DNA from: Butyricicoccus pullicaecorum
GTDB taxonomy: Bacteria; Bacillota; Clostridia; Oscillospirales; Butyricicoccaceae
Length of the DNA stretch: 64,000 bases
Assembly (NCBI GenBank): GCA_021531865.1
Contig: JAFBIW010000004.1
Span: 1 to 64,000, forward strand
Direction of reading: 5' to 3'
Shown: one piece after another, positions 17,801 to 26,621 of the stretch
Layout of the letters: each line of letters begins with the position of its first letter
Position numbering within the stretch: position 1 is the first letter of the stretch
Position numbers and translations under genes: made by a program
The notes under the pieces: model-generated
Seen by the model: only the letters and a program-made list of their open reading frames with translations
The model's database searches: none
Told to the model about the DNA's origin: nothing

Positions 17801-18356
17801 CGGCATGAACGTCCGGCTGGCCTGCGTCGTCTCGAGCGTACGGCTGAAATCGACCAAGAACGGCTCGATGATGGCCTACGCCGTGGTCGAGGATATGACC
17901 GGTTCGATGGAGGTCGTCGTATTTCCGAAAACCCTGCAGGCCTACAGCGCCTATCTGGCGGCCGACAGCGCGGTGCTGCTCTCCGGCCGGATCGACGCGC
18001 GCGAGGACGAGGCGCCCAAGCTGATCGCGCAGACGGTCGCGCCGCTCTCGGCTGAGAGTGTGGCCGAGCTGGACGCGCGCGAGGACCCGCGTCCCCGACC
18101 CGTTCTTTCGGGGCCGCAGGCCATGGCCCGCGCCGGGCAGCGGCTGCATCTGCGCCTGCCCGATCTTTCGGGCGAATTGTTCGAAAAAGCGCAGAAATGT
18201 CTGCTTCAGCACCCCGGAAACGTGCCGGTTGTGTTCTATCCGGCCGATACCGGCAAGCGGATGCTGGCGCCCCGCCGCCTGTGGTGCGCGGGAAATTTGC
18301 AGCTTATGCAAAAATTACGCTTTATTCTGGGCGAAAATAATGTTATCATGAAATAA
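14838..18356 (+). CDS. dnaE: DNA polymerase III alpha subunit DnaE
   Basis: 1172 aa with a TTG start after GGAGG. An N-terminal PHP domain begins FAHLHVHTEYSLLDG. The palm carries GPGRGSAAGS and the catalytic MPDIDVDF motif at about residue 395. The C-terminus has the helix-hairpin-helix and an OB-fold (about 975-1070). Firmicutes use DnaE alongside PolC, mainly to extend RNA primers on the lagging strand. Cotranscription with whiA and pfkA is likely. Confidence 0.97.
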   Translation: MENFAHLHVHTEYSLLDGACRIEQLMDRVAELGQPAVAMTDHGVMYGAIDFYRAAKKRGIHPVIGCEVYVAPGSRHDRGYTNGEWHRHLVLLCENMEGYRNLIHIVSLSFSEGFYIRPRVDMELLRKHSKGLICLSACLAGAIPQDLMNGNYEGAKQRALEFREIFGENNFFLEIQDHGIPAQKEVNRALYRLSEETGIPLVATNDAHYLTRADARIQDVLMAIQMGKTVDDPTRMKFETDEFFIKSENDMRALFPGHESAVARTVEIANRCQVEFEFGKYHLPRFDVPAGYTAREYLDKLCLEGLAARYPNDDGAMRKRLDYELNMIDRMGFVDYFLIVSDFIHYAKSQGIPVGPGRGSAAGSIVSYCLGITDLDPIKYSLYFERFLNPERVSMPDIDVDFCYVRRPEVIDYVTRKYGADHVAQIVTFGTMAARAAIRDVGRALNIPYNEVDAVAKQVPMELHITIDRALSINPELKKMYDGNPTVKNLIDTARALEGMPRHASTHAAGVVITRDPVDTYVPLARNDEQMVTQYTMVTLEELGLLKMDFLGLRNLTVIADAEKMIRRHTPDFSIETVSDSDEATFQMLGQGRTMGVFQLESAGITNVVTGLRPQSIEDITAVVALYRPGPMQSIPKYIESRHHPEKVTYQHPLLEPILSVTYGCMVYQEQVMEVFRRLAGYSLGKADMVRRAMSKKKFKELEKERKSFIYGNPEEGIDGAIARGVDEQTAASIFDSIMDFANYAFNKAHAVCYAVVSYRTAYLKCHYPREYLAALLTSVLDSAGKISEYIAEAREMGIAVLPPDVNESEDGFSVSGENIRFGLAAIKNVGRAFMKQLVAEREAGGKFTSLADFCERMYDKDLNRRAVESLIKAGAFDSLGYRRSQYMAVYESVIDAVADKRKKNVEGQLDLFGMGVAEVQDVQVTMPALPELPKRELLAQEKEVTGLYLSGHPMDEYQALAEQARAAHVRRIVDDLSGEAEAPYYKDGMNVRLACVVSSVRLKSTKNGSMMAYAVVEDMTGSMEVVVFPKTLQAYSAYLAADSAVLLSGRIDAREDEAPKLIAQTVAPLSAESVAELDAREDPRPRPVLSGPQAMARAGQRLHLRLPDLSGELFEKAQKCLLQHPGNVPVVFYPADTGKRMLAPRRLWCAGNLQLMQKLRFILGENNVIMK

Positions 18357-18425
18357 GAAGGTATCGGGGCGGTTCCCCCGGACATCATGAATGAAGAATA
18401 TTCCTTTTTCCAGGAGGGACAGTTT

Positions 18426-19403
18426 ATGGAACAGAATGTGATCCGCAGAATTGGCGTACTTACCAGCGGCGGCGACGCCCCGGGTATGAACGCGGTCATC
18501 CGCGCCGTAGTCCGCACCGCGTCCGCGCACGGCATTTCGGTGCTCGGCATCCGCCGTGGCTACAGCGGCCTCATCAACGGCGACATCACCGAGCTTTCCG
18601 CGCGCAGCGTGGACGGCATCAGCCGCAAGGGCGGCACCATGCTCTACACCGCCCGCTGCAAGGAGATGCTCACGCCCGAGGGCCTGCAGAAGGCGGCGGA
18701 TACCTGCAAATATCTGGGCATTGACGGCCTGATCTGCGTCGGCGGCGACGGCACCTTCCGCGGCGCGCTCGCACTGTCCCGCCTGGGCGTGCCCTGCATC
18801 GGCGTTCCCGGCACGATCGACAACGATATCGGCTGCTCGGACTATACGATTGGCTTTGACACTGCCTGCAATACTGCGCTCGAGTGTATCGACAAGCTGC
18901 GCGACACCATGCAGTCTCACGAACGCTGCTCGGTCGTTGAGGTCATGGGTCGTCACGCCGGTCATCTGGCGCTGAACGTCGGCTGTGCGGTCGGCGCGAC
19001 CGCCATCCTGCTGCCCGAGCGTGAGATCAACTTCGAGACCGAGGTCATCGAAAAGATGCGCATGGGCCGCATCAAGGGCAGAAACCACCACATCATCATC
19101 GTGGCCGAGGGCTACGGCTCCGCACAGGAGGTCTCCGACCGCATCCGCGACGCGACCGGCATCGACACCCGCCTGACCATTCTGGGTCACATCCAGCGCG
19201 GCGGCAGCCCGACCTCGCAGGACCGCATCATGGGTACCCGCATGGGCTATGCCGCGGTCACCGCGCTTGAGGCCGGCAAGAGCAAGCGCGTCGTCGTTCT
19301 GGAAGGCGGCCACGTAGTCGATATCGACATCGAGGAAGGTCTCCAGAAGACCAAGGATCTGAACCAGTCGCTGTTTGAAGCCCAGCAGACGGTCGCGATC
19401 TGA
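18426..19403 (+). CDS. pfkA: ATP-dependent 6-phosphofructokinase
   Basis: 325 aa. Motifs: TSGGDAPGMNAVIRA (ATP site), GGDGTFRGA with Gly at the position that is Asp in pyrophosphate-dependent enzymes, PGTIDNDIGCSDYTIGFDTA (catalytic Asp), EVMGRHAGHLAL and GHIQRGGSPTSQDR. It phosphorylates fructose 6-phosphate in glycolysis, usually with allosteric control. The ATG after GGAGGGAC is chosen over one 13 codons upstream. dnaE-pfkA adjacency is common in Clostridia. Confidence 0.97.
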   Translation: MEQNVIRRIGVLTSGGDAPGMNAVIRAVVRTASAHGISVLGIRRGYSGLINGDITELSARSVDGISRKGGTMLYTARCKEMLTPEGLQKAADTCKYLGIDGLICVGGDGTFRGALALSRLGVPCIGVPGTIDNDIGCSDYTIGFDTACNTALECIDKLRDTMQSHERCSVVEVMGRHAGHLALNVGCAVGATAILLPEREINFETEVIEKMRMGRIKGRNHHIIIVAEGYGSAQEVSDRIRDATGIDTRLTILGHIQRGGSPTSQDRIMGTRMGYAAVTALEAGKSKRVVVLEGGHVVDIDIEEGLQKTKDLNQSLFEAQQTVAI

Positions 19404-19425
19404 CAAACAAGTACAGACAAAGGAC

Positions 19426-19458
19426 AAGCGGACAGGGAACCTGCCCGCTTCCTTTTTT
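19426..19458 (+). terminator. Intrinsic terminator after pfkA
   Basis: AAGCGG-A-CAGG pairs with CCTG-C-CCGCTT (one mismatch), loop GAA, then CC and six Ts. Read-through into the SDR gene 13 bases later is possible. Confidence 0.7.
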
Positions 19459-19470
19459 GGGAGGAATACG

Positions 19471-20190
19471 ATGAAACAGACAGTTTGGATCACAGGCGGC
19501 TCGCGCGGGATCGGCGCGGCCTGCGTGCGCGCGTTCGCGCAGGCGGGCTGGCGGGTGGCCTTTTCCTATTTAAAAAGCGGAGATGTGGCGGAGAAGCTGG
19601 CGGCGGAGACCGGCGCGCTGGCCGTGCAGGCCGATATGACCGTGCGGGAGGAGGTCGAGCGCTGTGTCCGGGAGATTCACGCGGCGTACGGCCTGCTGGG
19701 CGCGCTGGTGTGCAACGCGGGTGTGGCCCAGCAGAAGATGTTCTGCGACCTGACCGACGCGGACTGGGACTTCATTATGAACGGCAACCTGCGATCGGCG
19801 TTTTACTGCATCCAGTCCGTCCTGCCCGATCTGGTGCACGAAAAATCGGGCGCAATCGTGACGGTCTCGTCGGTCTGGGGCGTATCGGGCGCTTCGTGCG
19901 AGAGCCACTACGCGGCGTCCAAGGCCGGGCTGATCGGCCTGACCAAGTCGCTTGCGCAGGAGCTGGGACTGTCGGGCATCCGGGTCAACTGCGTCGCGCC
20001 CGGTGTGATCGACACCGATATGAACGCGATGCACGACGCTGAAACGCTGGCCGGGCTGGCGGAGGAGACCGCGCTCGGCCGGCTGGGCACGGCAGAGGAG
20101 GCGGCGCGCGCGATCCGATTCCTGTGCTCGCCCGACGCTTCGTTCGTGACCGGTCAGGTGCTGGGCGTCACGGGCGGTTTTGTGATCTGA
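19471..20190 (+). CDS. SDR-family oxidoreductase (FabG-like)
   Basis: 239 aa classical short-chain dehydrogenase. The cofactor motif is TGGSRGIGAA at residues 7-16, NAG at about 83-85, the catalytic Ser in VSSVWGVSG and the Tyr-Lys pair in YAASKAGL. The C-terminal GQVLGVTGGFVI is typical of 3-oxoacyl-ACP reductases. Fatty-acid reduction is the likeliest reaction, but with no fab genes nearby another keto substrate is possible. ATG follows GGGAGG, just past the pfkA terminator. Confidence 0.88.
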   Translation: MKQTVWITGGSRGIGAACVRAFAQAGWRVAFSYLKSGDVAEKLAAETGALAVQADMTVREEVERCVREIHAAYGLLGALVCNAGVAQQKMFCDLTDADWDFIMNGNLRSAFYCIQSVLPDLVHEKSGAIVTVSSVWGVSGASCESHYAASKAGLIGLTKSLAQELGLSGIRVNCVAPGVIDTDMNAMHDAETLAGLAEETALGRLGTAEEAARAIRFLCSPDASFVTGQVLGVTGGFVI

Positions 20191-20238
20191 GCGACCGATC
20201 CGATCCCCGTCTTTCCGTGTTTTTGGGACAATTCGGGG

Positions 20239-20276
20239 GAAGTGTCCAAAAAGGTAACACCCCCTTTTGAAGTGTC
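20239..20276 (+). promoter_or_regulatory. Direct repeats GAAGTGTC upstream of the MMPL promoter
   Basis: GAAGTGTC at 20239-20246 and again at 20269-20276, exactly 30 bases apart (about three helical turns). The second copy ends 13 bases before the -35 of the MMPL promoter. The spacing and position suggest an activator or repressor site. Confidence 0.45.
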
Positions 20277-20289
20277 ACGGGCGCCGGGC

Positions 20290-20318
20290 TTGCGGCATGG
20301 GCGGGTTTGGCCTATCAT
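20290..20318 (+). promoter_or_regulatory. Promoter of the MMPL-GLUG operon
   Basis: TTGCGG at 20290-20295, 17-base spacer, TATCAT at 20313-20318. The leader to the ATG is about 70 nt. Confidence 0.7.
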
Positions 20319-20392
20319 AAGATGTGTGCAGTCCGCCTTTTCGCCAGACCGGGCGGAGCGGACGAAGATCCGATGGAAAGGTTGAGAAATAC

Positions 20393-22861
20393 ATGTCTGA
20401 AGAACGCAAATCGGAAGACTTTATGGTGAAGCTCGCGCGCTTCATCGTGGATAAGCGCAAGGCGTTTTATCTGGTCTTTTTGGCCGCCGTCATCTTCTGC
20501 GGCGCGTCGATCTCCAAGGTGCGGGTCAACGACGATATCACGTCCTATCTGCCCGACGACACCGAGACCCGGCGCGGCCTGACGCTCATGGACGAGGAAT
20601 TCACGACGCTGGGTTCGGGACAGTTCATGCTGACGAACATTACGCAGGAGCAGGCGCAGTCTGTGGCCGACGCGATCGAAAAGCTGGACGGCGTTTCCGG
20701 TGTGGAGTACGACGACACCGAGGATCATTATGTTGGCTCGTCAGCGCTCCTGTCCGTCACCTTTGACGGCGAGGCCGACGACCCGGTCTCCGAGCGGGCG
20801 ATGGAGCAGATCAAGGAGCTGCTTGCACCCTATGATACCTATATCAATTCCGAGGTCGGTTTGGACACCTCAGCCCGCCTGCAAAGCGAGATGGGCGTCA
20901 TTCTGGTCATCGCGGCATTCGTCATCATCGCCGTGCTGCTGTTCACCTCCAAAAGCTATATGGAGGTGCCGGTCTACCTGATCGTGTTCTCGGTGGCGGC
21001 TGTGCTCAACATGGGCACGAACTATTGGTTCGGCGAGATTTCGTTCATCACGAACGCGGTCGCGGTCGTCCTGCAGCTTGCGCTCGCAATCGACTACGCC
21101 ATCATATTCTGCCACCGCTACATGGAGGAGCACGAGACCAAGGAGGCGCGGGAGGCCGATATCGCGGCGCTGTCCAAGGCGATCGTTGAGATCTCGTCCT
21201 CCAGCCTGACGACGATCTCGGGCATGATCGCCCTGATGCTCATGCAGTTCCGCATCGGCTTTGACCTCGGCATTGTCATGGCGAAGGGCATCGTGTGCAG
21301 TATGCTGGTCGTGTTCCTGCTGATGCCCGGCCTGCTGCTGCTGTTCAGCCGCCTGATCGACCGCACGCAGCATGCCAATCTGGTGCCGCGCATCACGTTC
21401 TGGGGCAAGTCGGTCGTCAAGCTGCGCTATATCCTGCCGCCGATCTTTCTGGTCTTTGCGGTTGCGGGCATCTTCCTGTCCAGCCGGTGCGATTACTGCT
21501 TCTCGGAGAACGTAATCGACACAGGCAACCCGTCGGAGGAGCGCATCGCGTACGACCACATCACCGAGACCTTCGGCAATAAGAATACGATCGCCATGGT
21601 CGTCCCGCGCGGGGACTACGACAAGGAGCGGAAGATTTTGAACGAAATCAGTACGTTTCCTGAGATCAAAACGGCGACCGGTCTGGCAAACACCGAGGCA
21701 GAGGACTATTACCTGACCGACAAGATCGGCCCGCGCAAGTTCGCTGAAATGGCCGGTGTGGACATCGAGCTGGCTCGTCTGGCCTATCAGGCCTATGGCC
21801 TGCAAAATGAGGAATACGGTGCGATCTTCCAGAATCCGGACGATTATGAGGTGCCGCTCGTCGATATGATCGAGTTTATTCTGGAACAGCGCGACAAGGG
21901 CGTTATCGAGCTGGAGGGCGAGCAGGCCGACAAGATGGATGACATTCAGGAAGCGCTCGATATCGGTCTGCCGCAGCTTCGCAGCGAGAACTATTCGCGT
22001 ATGGTTTTCGTGGCGGACGTTCCGGAGGAAAGCGAGGAAACCTATGACCTGCTCGACCGGATGCGCGCCGTCGCCGCCCGATATTACGGGGACGATGTGC
22101 TGCTCGTCGGCAACTCGACCAACGCGCACGATCTGGCTGCCTCCTTCTCGGGCGACAACAATAAGATTAGCATTCTGACCGCTTTGTTCGTCATGGCCAT
22201 CCTGCTGTTCACGTTCAAATCGGCCGGTCTGCCGATCCTGCTCGTTCTGACCATTCAGGGCAGTATCTGGATCAATTTCTCCTTCCCGCTTTTGACCCAT
22301 ACCAACCTGTTCTTCTTGAGCTATCTGGTCGTCAGCTCGATCCAGATGGGCGCGACGATCGACTACGCGATCGTCATCACCAACCGCTACATGGAGCTGA
22401 AGACCATCATGCCCGGCCGGGACGCGGTCATTGAGACGCTCAACCAGAGCTTCCCGACCATTCTGACCTCGGGCTCGATCATGACGGTCGCAGGCTTCCT
22501 CATCGGCTTGATCTCGACCAATCCGGCGATCAACTCGCTCGGCATCGCGCTGGGACGCGGCACACTGACCTCGATCATTCTGGTCATGACCGTACTGCCC
22601 CAGATGCTCCTGCTGGGCGATACCCTGATCGAGCGCACAGCGATCACGCTGAACATCGACCGCCGCCAGCGGTTCTCGGGCGGTATCATGCGGGTGGACG
22701 GCCACATCCGCGGCCACGTTTCGGGCTTTGTGGACGGCGAGATCCGCGGCATCATCCGGGGCGATATCAACGCCACCATCGAAAGCAAGCAGCCGGTTCT
22801 GAAGGACCCGGCCATGGCGCCGCAGAAGACCATCGCACAGAAGGGAGAGAAAGACGAATGA
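20393..22861 (+). CDS. MMPL/RND-superfamily membrane transporter
   Basis: 822 aa. There is one membrane segment at about 25-41, a large extracellular loop to about 165, a block of five to six segments, a second large loop (about 375-610) and a second six-segment block. Both halves hold the duplicated family signature: IDYAIIFCHRYMEE and IDYAIVITNRYMELKT. Relatives export lipids or siderophores, or act as proton-driven assembly machines; the cargo here is unknown. The last ~50 residues are cytoplasmic (HIRGHVSGFVDGEIRGIIRG). Start set by GGAAAGG. It overlaps the next gene by ATGA, so the two proteins are translationally coupled. Confidence 0.9.
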   Translation: MSEERKSEDFMVKLARFIVDKRKAFYLVFLAAVIFCGASISKVRVNDDITSYLPDDTETRRGLTLMDEEFTTLGSGQFMLTNITQEQAQSVADAIEKLDGVSGVEYDDTEDHYVGSSALLSVTFDGEADDPVSERAMEQIKELLAPYDTYINSEVGLDTSARLQSEMGVILVIAAFVIIAVLLFTSKSYMEVPVYLIVFSVAAVLNMGTNYWFGEISFITNAVAVVLQLALAIDYAIIFCHRYMEEHETKEAREADIAALSKAIVEISSSSLTTISGMIALMLMQFRIGFDLGIVMAKGIVCSMLVVFLLMPGLLLLFSRLIDRTQHANLVPRITFWGKSVVKLRYILPPIFLVFAVAGIFLSSRCDYCFSENVIDTGNPSEERIAYDHITETFGNKNTIAMVVPRGDYDKERKILNEISTFPEIKTATGLANTEAEDYYLTDKIGPRKFAEMAGVDIELARLAYQAYGLQNEEYGAIFQNPDDYEVPLVDMIEFILEQRDKGVIELEGEQADKMDDIQEALDIGLPQLRSENYSRMVFVADVPEESEETYDLLDRMRAVAARYYGDDVLLVGNSTNAHDLAASFSGDNNKISILTALFVMAILLFTFKSAGLPILLVLTIQGSIWINFSFPLLTHTNLFFLSYLVVSSIQMGATIDYAIVITNRYMELKTIMPGRDAVIETLNQSFPTILTSGSIMTVAGFLIGLISTNPAINSLGIALGRGTLTSIILVMTVLPQMLLLGDTLIERTAITLNIDRRQRFSGGIMRVDGHIRGHVSGFVDGEIRGIIRGDINATIESKQPVLKDPAMAPQKTIAQKGEKDE

Positions 22862-25800
22862 GATCCATTGCAAAGCGGCTTTCCGCCCTGTGCCTCTGCG
22901 CGTTTCTGACCGCAGCGCCTGCGGCGGACGGTCTGGCCGCGCTCGCGGCCGACGCGGGCACCGTACATATCGCAAGCGCACGGGAGTTCAAGGCGTTTGC
23001 CGCCAAATGCGTGAGCAACACCTATTCGCAGGGACTGCGCGTCGTGCTGGACAAGGATATCGACCTGTCCGGCTTCGGCTCGATTTCGGCGCCGGTATTC
23101 TGCGGTGAGTTTGACGGCCAGCATCATACGATCAGCGGCTATAGCTGCGCGGGCAAGGGCTCGGATCGCGGCCTGTTCCGCTATGTCAAGCCGGGTGCGG
23201 AGATCCACAACCTGACCGTTTCGGGCCGGGTCGCGCCCGAGGGCACCAAGTCGGGGCTGGGTATGATCGCCGGACGCAACGAGGGCCTCATCCGCGCCTG
23301 CGCGGTCGCGGGTGAGGTCACGGGCGACGAAAGCGTCGGCGGCATCGTGGGCGTCAACGAGGCATCGGGCGTTATCCGCGACTGCGTCTCAGAAGCGGCT
23401 GTCACCGGCTCGACCAACGCGGGCGGCATCGCCGGCCGGTCGGAGGGCACGATCGAGGGCTGCGTCAACCGGGGCGACGTCAACATTGACAGCGAGCAGT
23501 CGGCCACCAACACCGGCGGCATCACCGGTCGGTCGGAGGGCGTCATCAGCGGCTGTACGAACGAGGGCACGATCGGCTACCAGCACATCGGTTATAACAC
23601 GGGCGGCGTCGTCGGCATCCAGAACGGCAGCGTTGTCCACTGTGTCAACACCGGCAAGGTCTACGGCCGCAAGGACGTGGGCGGCATTGTCGGCCAGTTC
23701 GAGCCGTATATCGACCTCGAATACGGCGAATCCCCGATTGACACGCTGGACAGCGCGCTCGATACCCTGTCCGGTCTGCTTCAGCAGCTCGCTGATCAGG
23801 TTTCGGGCACGGTCGAGGACGCGGCTGCGGATTTCAAGACGATGAACGAGGCGCTCAGTTCGATCCGGGACACCGCACACGCGGCGGGCACCGAGGCGCA
23901 TACCGATACCCAGCTCATGCTGGACGACGTGCACGATTCGGCGCAGGCGGTCAGCCGTGCGCTCGATACCCTGATCGAGGATACCGACGATTTTGCCGGT
24001 CAGACCAATAAAACGCTTGATTCCATCAGCAAACAGATGAAAAAGGTGCGCAAAAATCTGGCTGAGGTGCCGAATACGATCGGCGGCACGGTCACTTCGG
24101 CGACCGACGCGGTCGATGACACCATGCGTGACATCGACAAGCAGATCAGCAAGATCGAATCCGAGCTTTCGGGTGCACAGGACGATCTGCGCCGGATGAA
24201 GCAGTTCGTCAAGGACGTCAGCGGCCTGCTCCAGAATCCCGATCCGGATGCTGCCCTTCAGCAGGCGCTCGGCGCACTTGGCACGGTCGATCCGCGGGCA
24301 CGGCTCAACCGGGCGCTGCGTGCCCTCAGCGACATCAAGGATTCGCTCGGTCTGCTGACCGATAATCTCAAGTGGGGCATCAGCCAGTCGCGCGATAAGG
24401 TGCAGGCCTCGCTCAGCGACGCGAACGATGCACTTATTAAGCTTGAAAAGCTGGCGAATACCCTCAATTCGGACGCAAAGGCCTATTCAGACAGCGCGCT
24501 TTCCTCCCTGCGCACGATCAATTCCAAGGTCAGCGCGATCGAGAACACCGTCCATTCCTACGCGGGTACGACGATGGACAAGGGACAGCAGCGTATGGAC
24601 GAGGTCAACGATCAGCTCCATATCGTTAGCGACACGGTGGGGCAGATGACCGACGGCGCGAGCCGCACAAATACCGATCTGCACGGCACGACGAGCGCGA
24701 TCATCAGCCAGCTCAATGTCGTCGAGGACGCGATCTATGACATGACCAAAACGCCCGAAAAGACGGTCGATGATATTTCGGATTCGGCAGGCGAGAGCGG
24801 CCCGGGTCGGGTCTATTCCTGCCGGAATGAGGGTGCGGTCGAAGCGGATACCAACGTCGGCGGTATTGTGGGCACGGTCGCGCCCGAGCTGGGCTTTGAT
24901 CCCGAGGAGGATCTCGATCTGGACGCGGACAACGTGCTCGTCGATACGACCGCATTTGTCAAGGCGACCCTGCGGGACTGCCGCAACAACGGCGACGTGA
25001 CCGCGCGCAACGACTGCGCGGGCGGTATTCTGGGGCGCGCCGAGTCGGGCGCGGTGCTGGGCTGCGTATCCCGCGCTCGGATCGAATCCACGAGCGGCGG
25101 CAAGTGCGGCGGCATCGCGGGTCTGAGTGAGGGCGTCATCAAGCAGTGCGCCTCGCTGACCGATCTGACCGGCGGCGACAATCTGGGCGGCATCGCGGGT
25201 GAGGGCACCGACATCATCGACTGCCGCGCCATGACCCGCATTGACAGCGACGGTGAAAAGCTGGGCGCAATCGCGGGCGCAGCCGACGGCCAGATCACAG
25301 GCAACTACTTCCTCGACGAGGAATGGGCGGGCGTGGACGGCATCAACTATGCCGGTCAGTCCGAACCGGCGGCCTTTGACGTGTTTTCCAAGCTCTCAGG
25401 CGTTCCGGCTGACTTTCTGACGTTTGAGGTACGCTTTGTCACAGCGGACGGTGCGACGGTCGCCGTGCTGCCGGTTTCGTACGGCGGCGCGCTCGATCCG
25501 GAGCAGATCCCCGCGGTGCCCAGCGTGGCTGGGGAGCACGGCGAATGGGAGACCTTTGAAGCGGATGCGGTCATCCGCAGCCAGACCGTCCACGCGGTTT
25601 ACAGCAACCTGCGCTCGACGATCGCGTCGACCGGTTCCCATCCGACCCTGCTGGCCGAGGGCGCGTTCTCGCCCGAAGCGAGGGTCGACGTAAGTGATTG
25701 GACGCCGGATGCAGACCAGATCCCGTCGGGCTACGTTCTGGTGGAGTCGCACAGCTACAAGATCACGGACGATGGGCCGGTGCCCGAGACCGTCACCCTG

Positions 25801-26115
25801 CGTGCGCACGCGGGCGAGAAGGGAAGCGCGGTCGCCGTGCTCAAGGACGGCGGGTTGACGCTGACGGACAGCACGCTCGATGGCAGCTATCTCGTCTTTG
25901 AAGGCGACGCGAACGGCGCGTATGCCATCCTGCGGCGCGACCTGACCGGGCTTTACATCGTGCTCGGCCTGGCCGGTATTCTCCTGATTTTGGTGCTCAT
26001 CCGCATCCGGCTCCGTCGGAAGCGTGCGCGCCGGAAGCAGACACAGCCGCCTGAGCACGCACCTGAGCACGCATTCGAGCCTGATCACGCACCTGAGCAT
26101 GCTCAGACCAAATAA
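22858..26115 (+). CDS. GLUG-repeat surface protein with coiled-coil insert and C-terminal membrane anchor
   Basis: 1085 aa. Signal peptide about 1-31. Residues about 75-290 contain tandem GLUG-type repeats (for example VGGIVGVNEASGVIRDC, NAGGIAGRSEGTIEGC). Residues about 295-645 are Ala/Asp/Ser-rich heptad-like helix with almost no Gly-Gly motifs, predicted long coiled coil. GLUG repeats resume at about 650-850, then a beta-rich region, one membrane segment (about 1031-1048) and a basic cytoplasmic tail with EHAPEHA-like repeats. A beta-helix interrupted by a coiled coil suggests a stalk or adhesin held at the membrane. The ATGA overlap with the MMPL gene suggests they work together. Function unknown. 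Confidence 0.88.
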   Translation: MRSIAKRLSALCLCAFLTAAPAADGLAALAADAGTVHIASAREFKAFAAKCVSNTYSQGLRVVLDKDIDLSGFGSISAPVFCGEFDGQHHTISGYSCAGKGSDRGLFRYVKPGAEIHNLTVSGRVAPEGTKSGLGMIAGRNEGLIRACAVAGEVTGDESVGGIVGVNEASGVIRDCVSEAAVTGSTNAGGIAGRSEGTIEGCVNRGDVNIDSEQSATNTGGITGRSEGVISGCTNEGTIGYQHIGYNTGGVVGIQNGSVVHCVNTGKVYGRKDVGGIVGQFEPYIDLEYGESPIDTLDSALDTLSGLLQQLADQVSGTVEDAAADFKTMNEALSSIRDTAHAAGTEAHTDTQLMLDDVHDSAQAVSRALDTLIEDTDDFAGQTNKTLDSISKQMKKVRKNLAEVPNTIGGTVTSATDAVDDTMRDIDKQISKIESELSGAQDDLRRMKQFVKDVSGLLQNPDPDAALQQALGALGTVDPRARLNRALRALSDIKDSLGLLTDNLKWGISQSRDKVQASLSDANDALIKLEKLANTLNSDAKAYSDSALSSLRTINSKVSAIENTVHSYAGTTMDKGQQRMDEVNDQLHIVSDTVGQMTDGASRTNTDLHGTTSAIISQLNVVEDAIYDMTKTPEKTVDDISDSAGESGPGRVYSCRNEGAVEADTNVGGIVGTVAPELGFDPEEDLDLDADNVLVDTTAFVKATLRDCRNNGDVTARNDCAGGILGRAESGAVLGCVSRARIESTSGGKCGGIAGLSEGVIKQCASLTDLTGGDNLGGIAGEGTDIIDCRAMTRIDSDGEKLGAIAGAADGQITGNYFLDEEWAGVDGINYAGQSEPAAFDVFSKLSGVPADFLTFEVRFVTADGATVAVLPVSYGGALDPEQIPAVPSVAGEHGEWETFEADAVIRSQTVHAVYSNLRSTIASTGSHPTLLAEGAFSPEARVDVSDWTPDADQIPSGYVLVESHSYKITDDGPVPETVTLRAHAGEKGSAVAVLKDGGLTLTDSTLDGSYLVFEGDANGAYAILRRDLTGLYIVLGLAGILLILVLIRIRLRRKRARRKQTQPPEHAPEHAFEPDHAPEHAQTK

Positions 26116-26132
26116 GAACCATACAGACAGAA

Positions 26133-26166
26133 AAAAAGGCGCGATCCAAATGGATCGCGCCTTTTT
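26133..26166. terminator. Bidirectional intrinsic terminator
   Basis: GGCGCGATCC and GGATCGCGCC form a 10-bp stem with loop AAAT, with A-run and T-run flanks. It ends the MMPL-GLUG operon (plus) and the aromatic operon tail (minus). Confidence 0.9.
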
Positions 26167-26172
26167 GCGTCG

Positions 26173-26607
26173 TTATTCCGCGGCGTCGGGGGCTTTGAGC
26201 AGGTGGGTAAAGTATTGGAAAACCTCGGGCATTGACCGGGAGAGCGAAATCGGCCGCCCGGCCGCCGATAGGAAGCAGTGCTTGGTCTCGCCGGTCGCGC
26301 GCAGGTCTCCGGTCGCGTCGTCGCGGATCTCGTATTGAACGGTCATCCGGGTCGGGGTCAACTCGGTGACCGCGACGCCGATGACGAGCGTCTCACCGAA
26401 GCGGCTCATGTGCTTGTATTCGCACGAGACGCTGAGCACCGGGATGCTCAGCCCGAGCGCCTCCAGCCGCGCATAGGAATAGCCGTGCTGCTCCAGCATG
26501 TCGCAGCGGGCTTCCTCCATGAAGCGGATGTAGTTTGAATGGTGGACGACACGCATACCGTCCGTTTCATAATACTGTACCTTGTGACGATAGGGAATGA
26601 AATCCAA
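26173..26607 (-). CDS. Hotdog-fold acyl-CoA thioesterase (YbgC/FAT-like)
   Basis: 144 aa. Single hotdog (4HBT) domain: HKVQYYETDGMRVVHHSNYIRFMEEAR has the Asp near the start that is catalytic in the YbgC/4-hydroxybenzoyl-CoA class. It hydrolyses an acyl-thioester; the substrate is not readable. TTG start; its AAGGAG site overlaps the stop codon of the preceding gene. It is the last gene of the long minus-strand run beginning with aroF. The last residues align with the family end, so it is complete. Confidence 0.87.
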   Translation of the reverse strand: MDFIPYRHKVQYYETDGMRVVHHSNYIRFMEEARCDMLEQHGYSYARLEALGLSIPVLSVSCEYKHMSRFGETLVIGVAVTELTPTRMTVQYEIRDDATGDLRATGETKHCFLSAAGRPISLSRSMPEVFQYFTHLLKAPDAAE

Positions 26608-26621
26608 CGTAAGTCAGCTCC

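Noticed and set aside
26041-26110. Short repeats (GAGCACGC-like) encoding EHAPEHA in the tail of the GLUG protein
   Set aside because: Considered as a CRISPR-like or regulatory repeat, but the units are short, irregular and in frame, so they are simply a repetitive protein tail.
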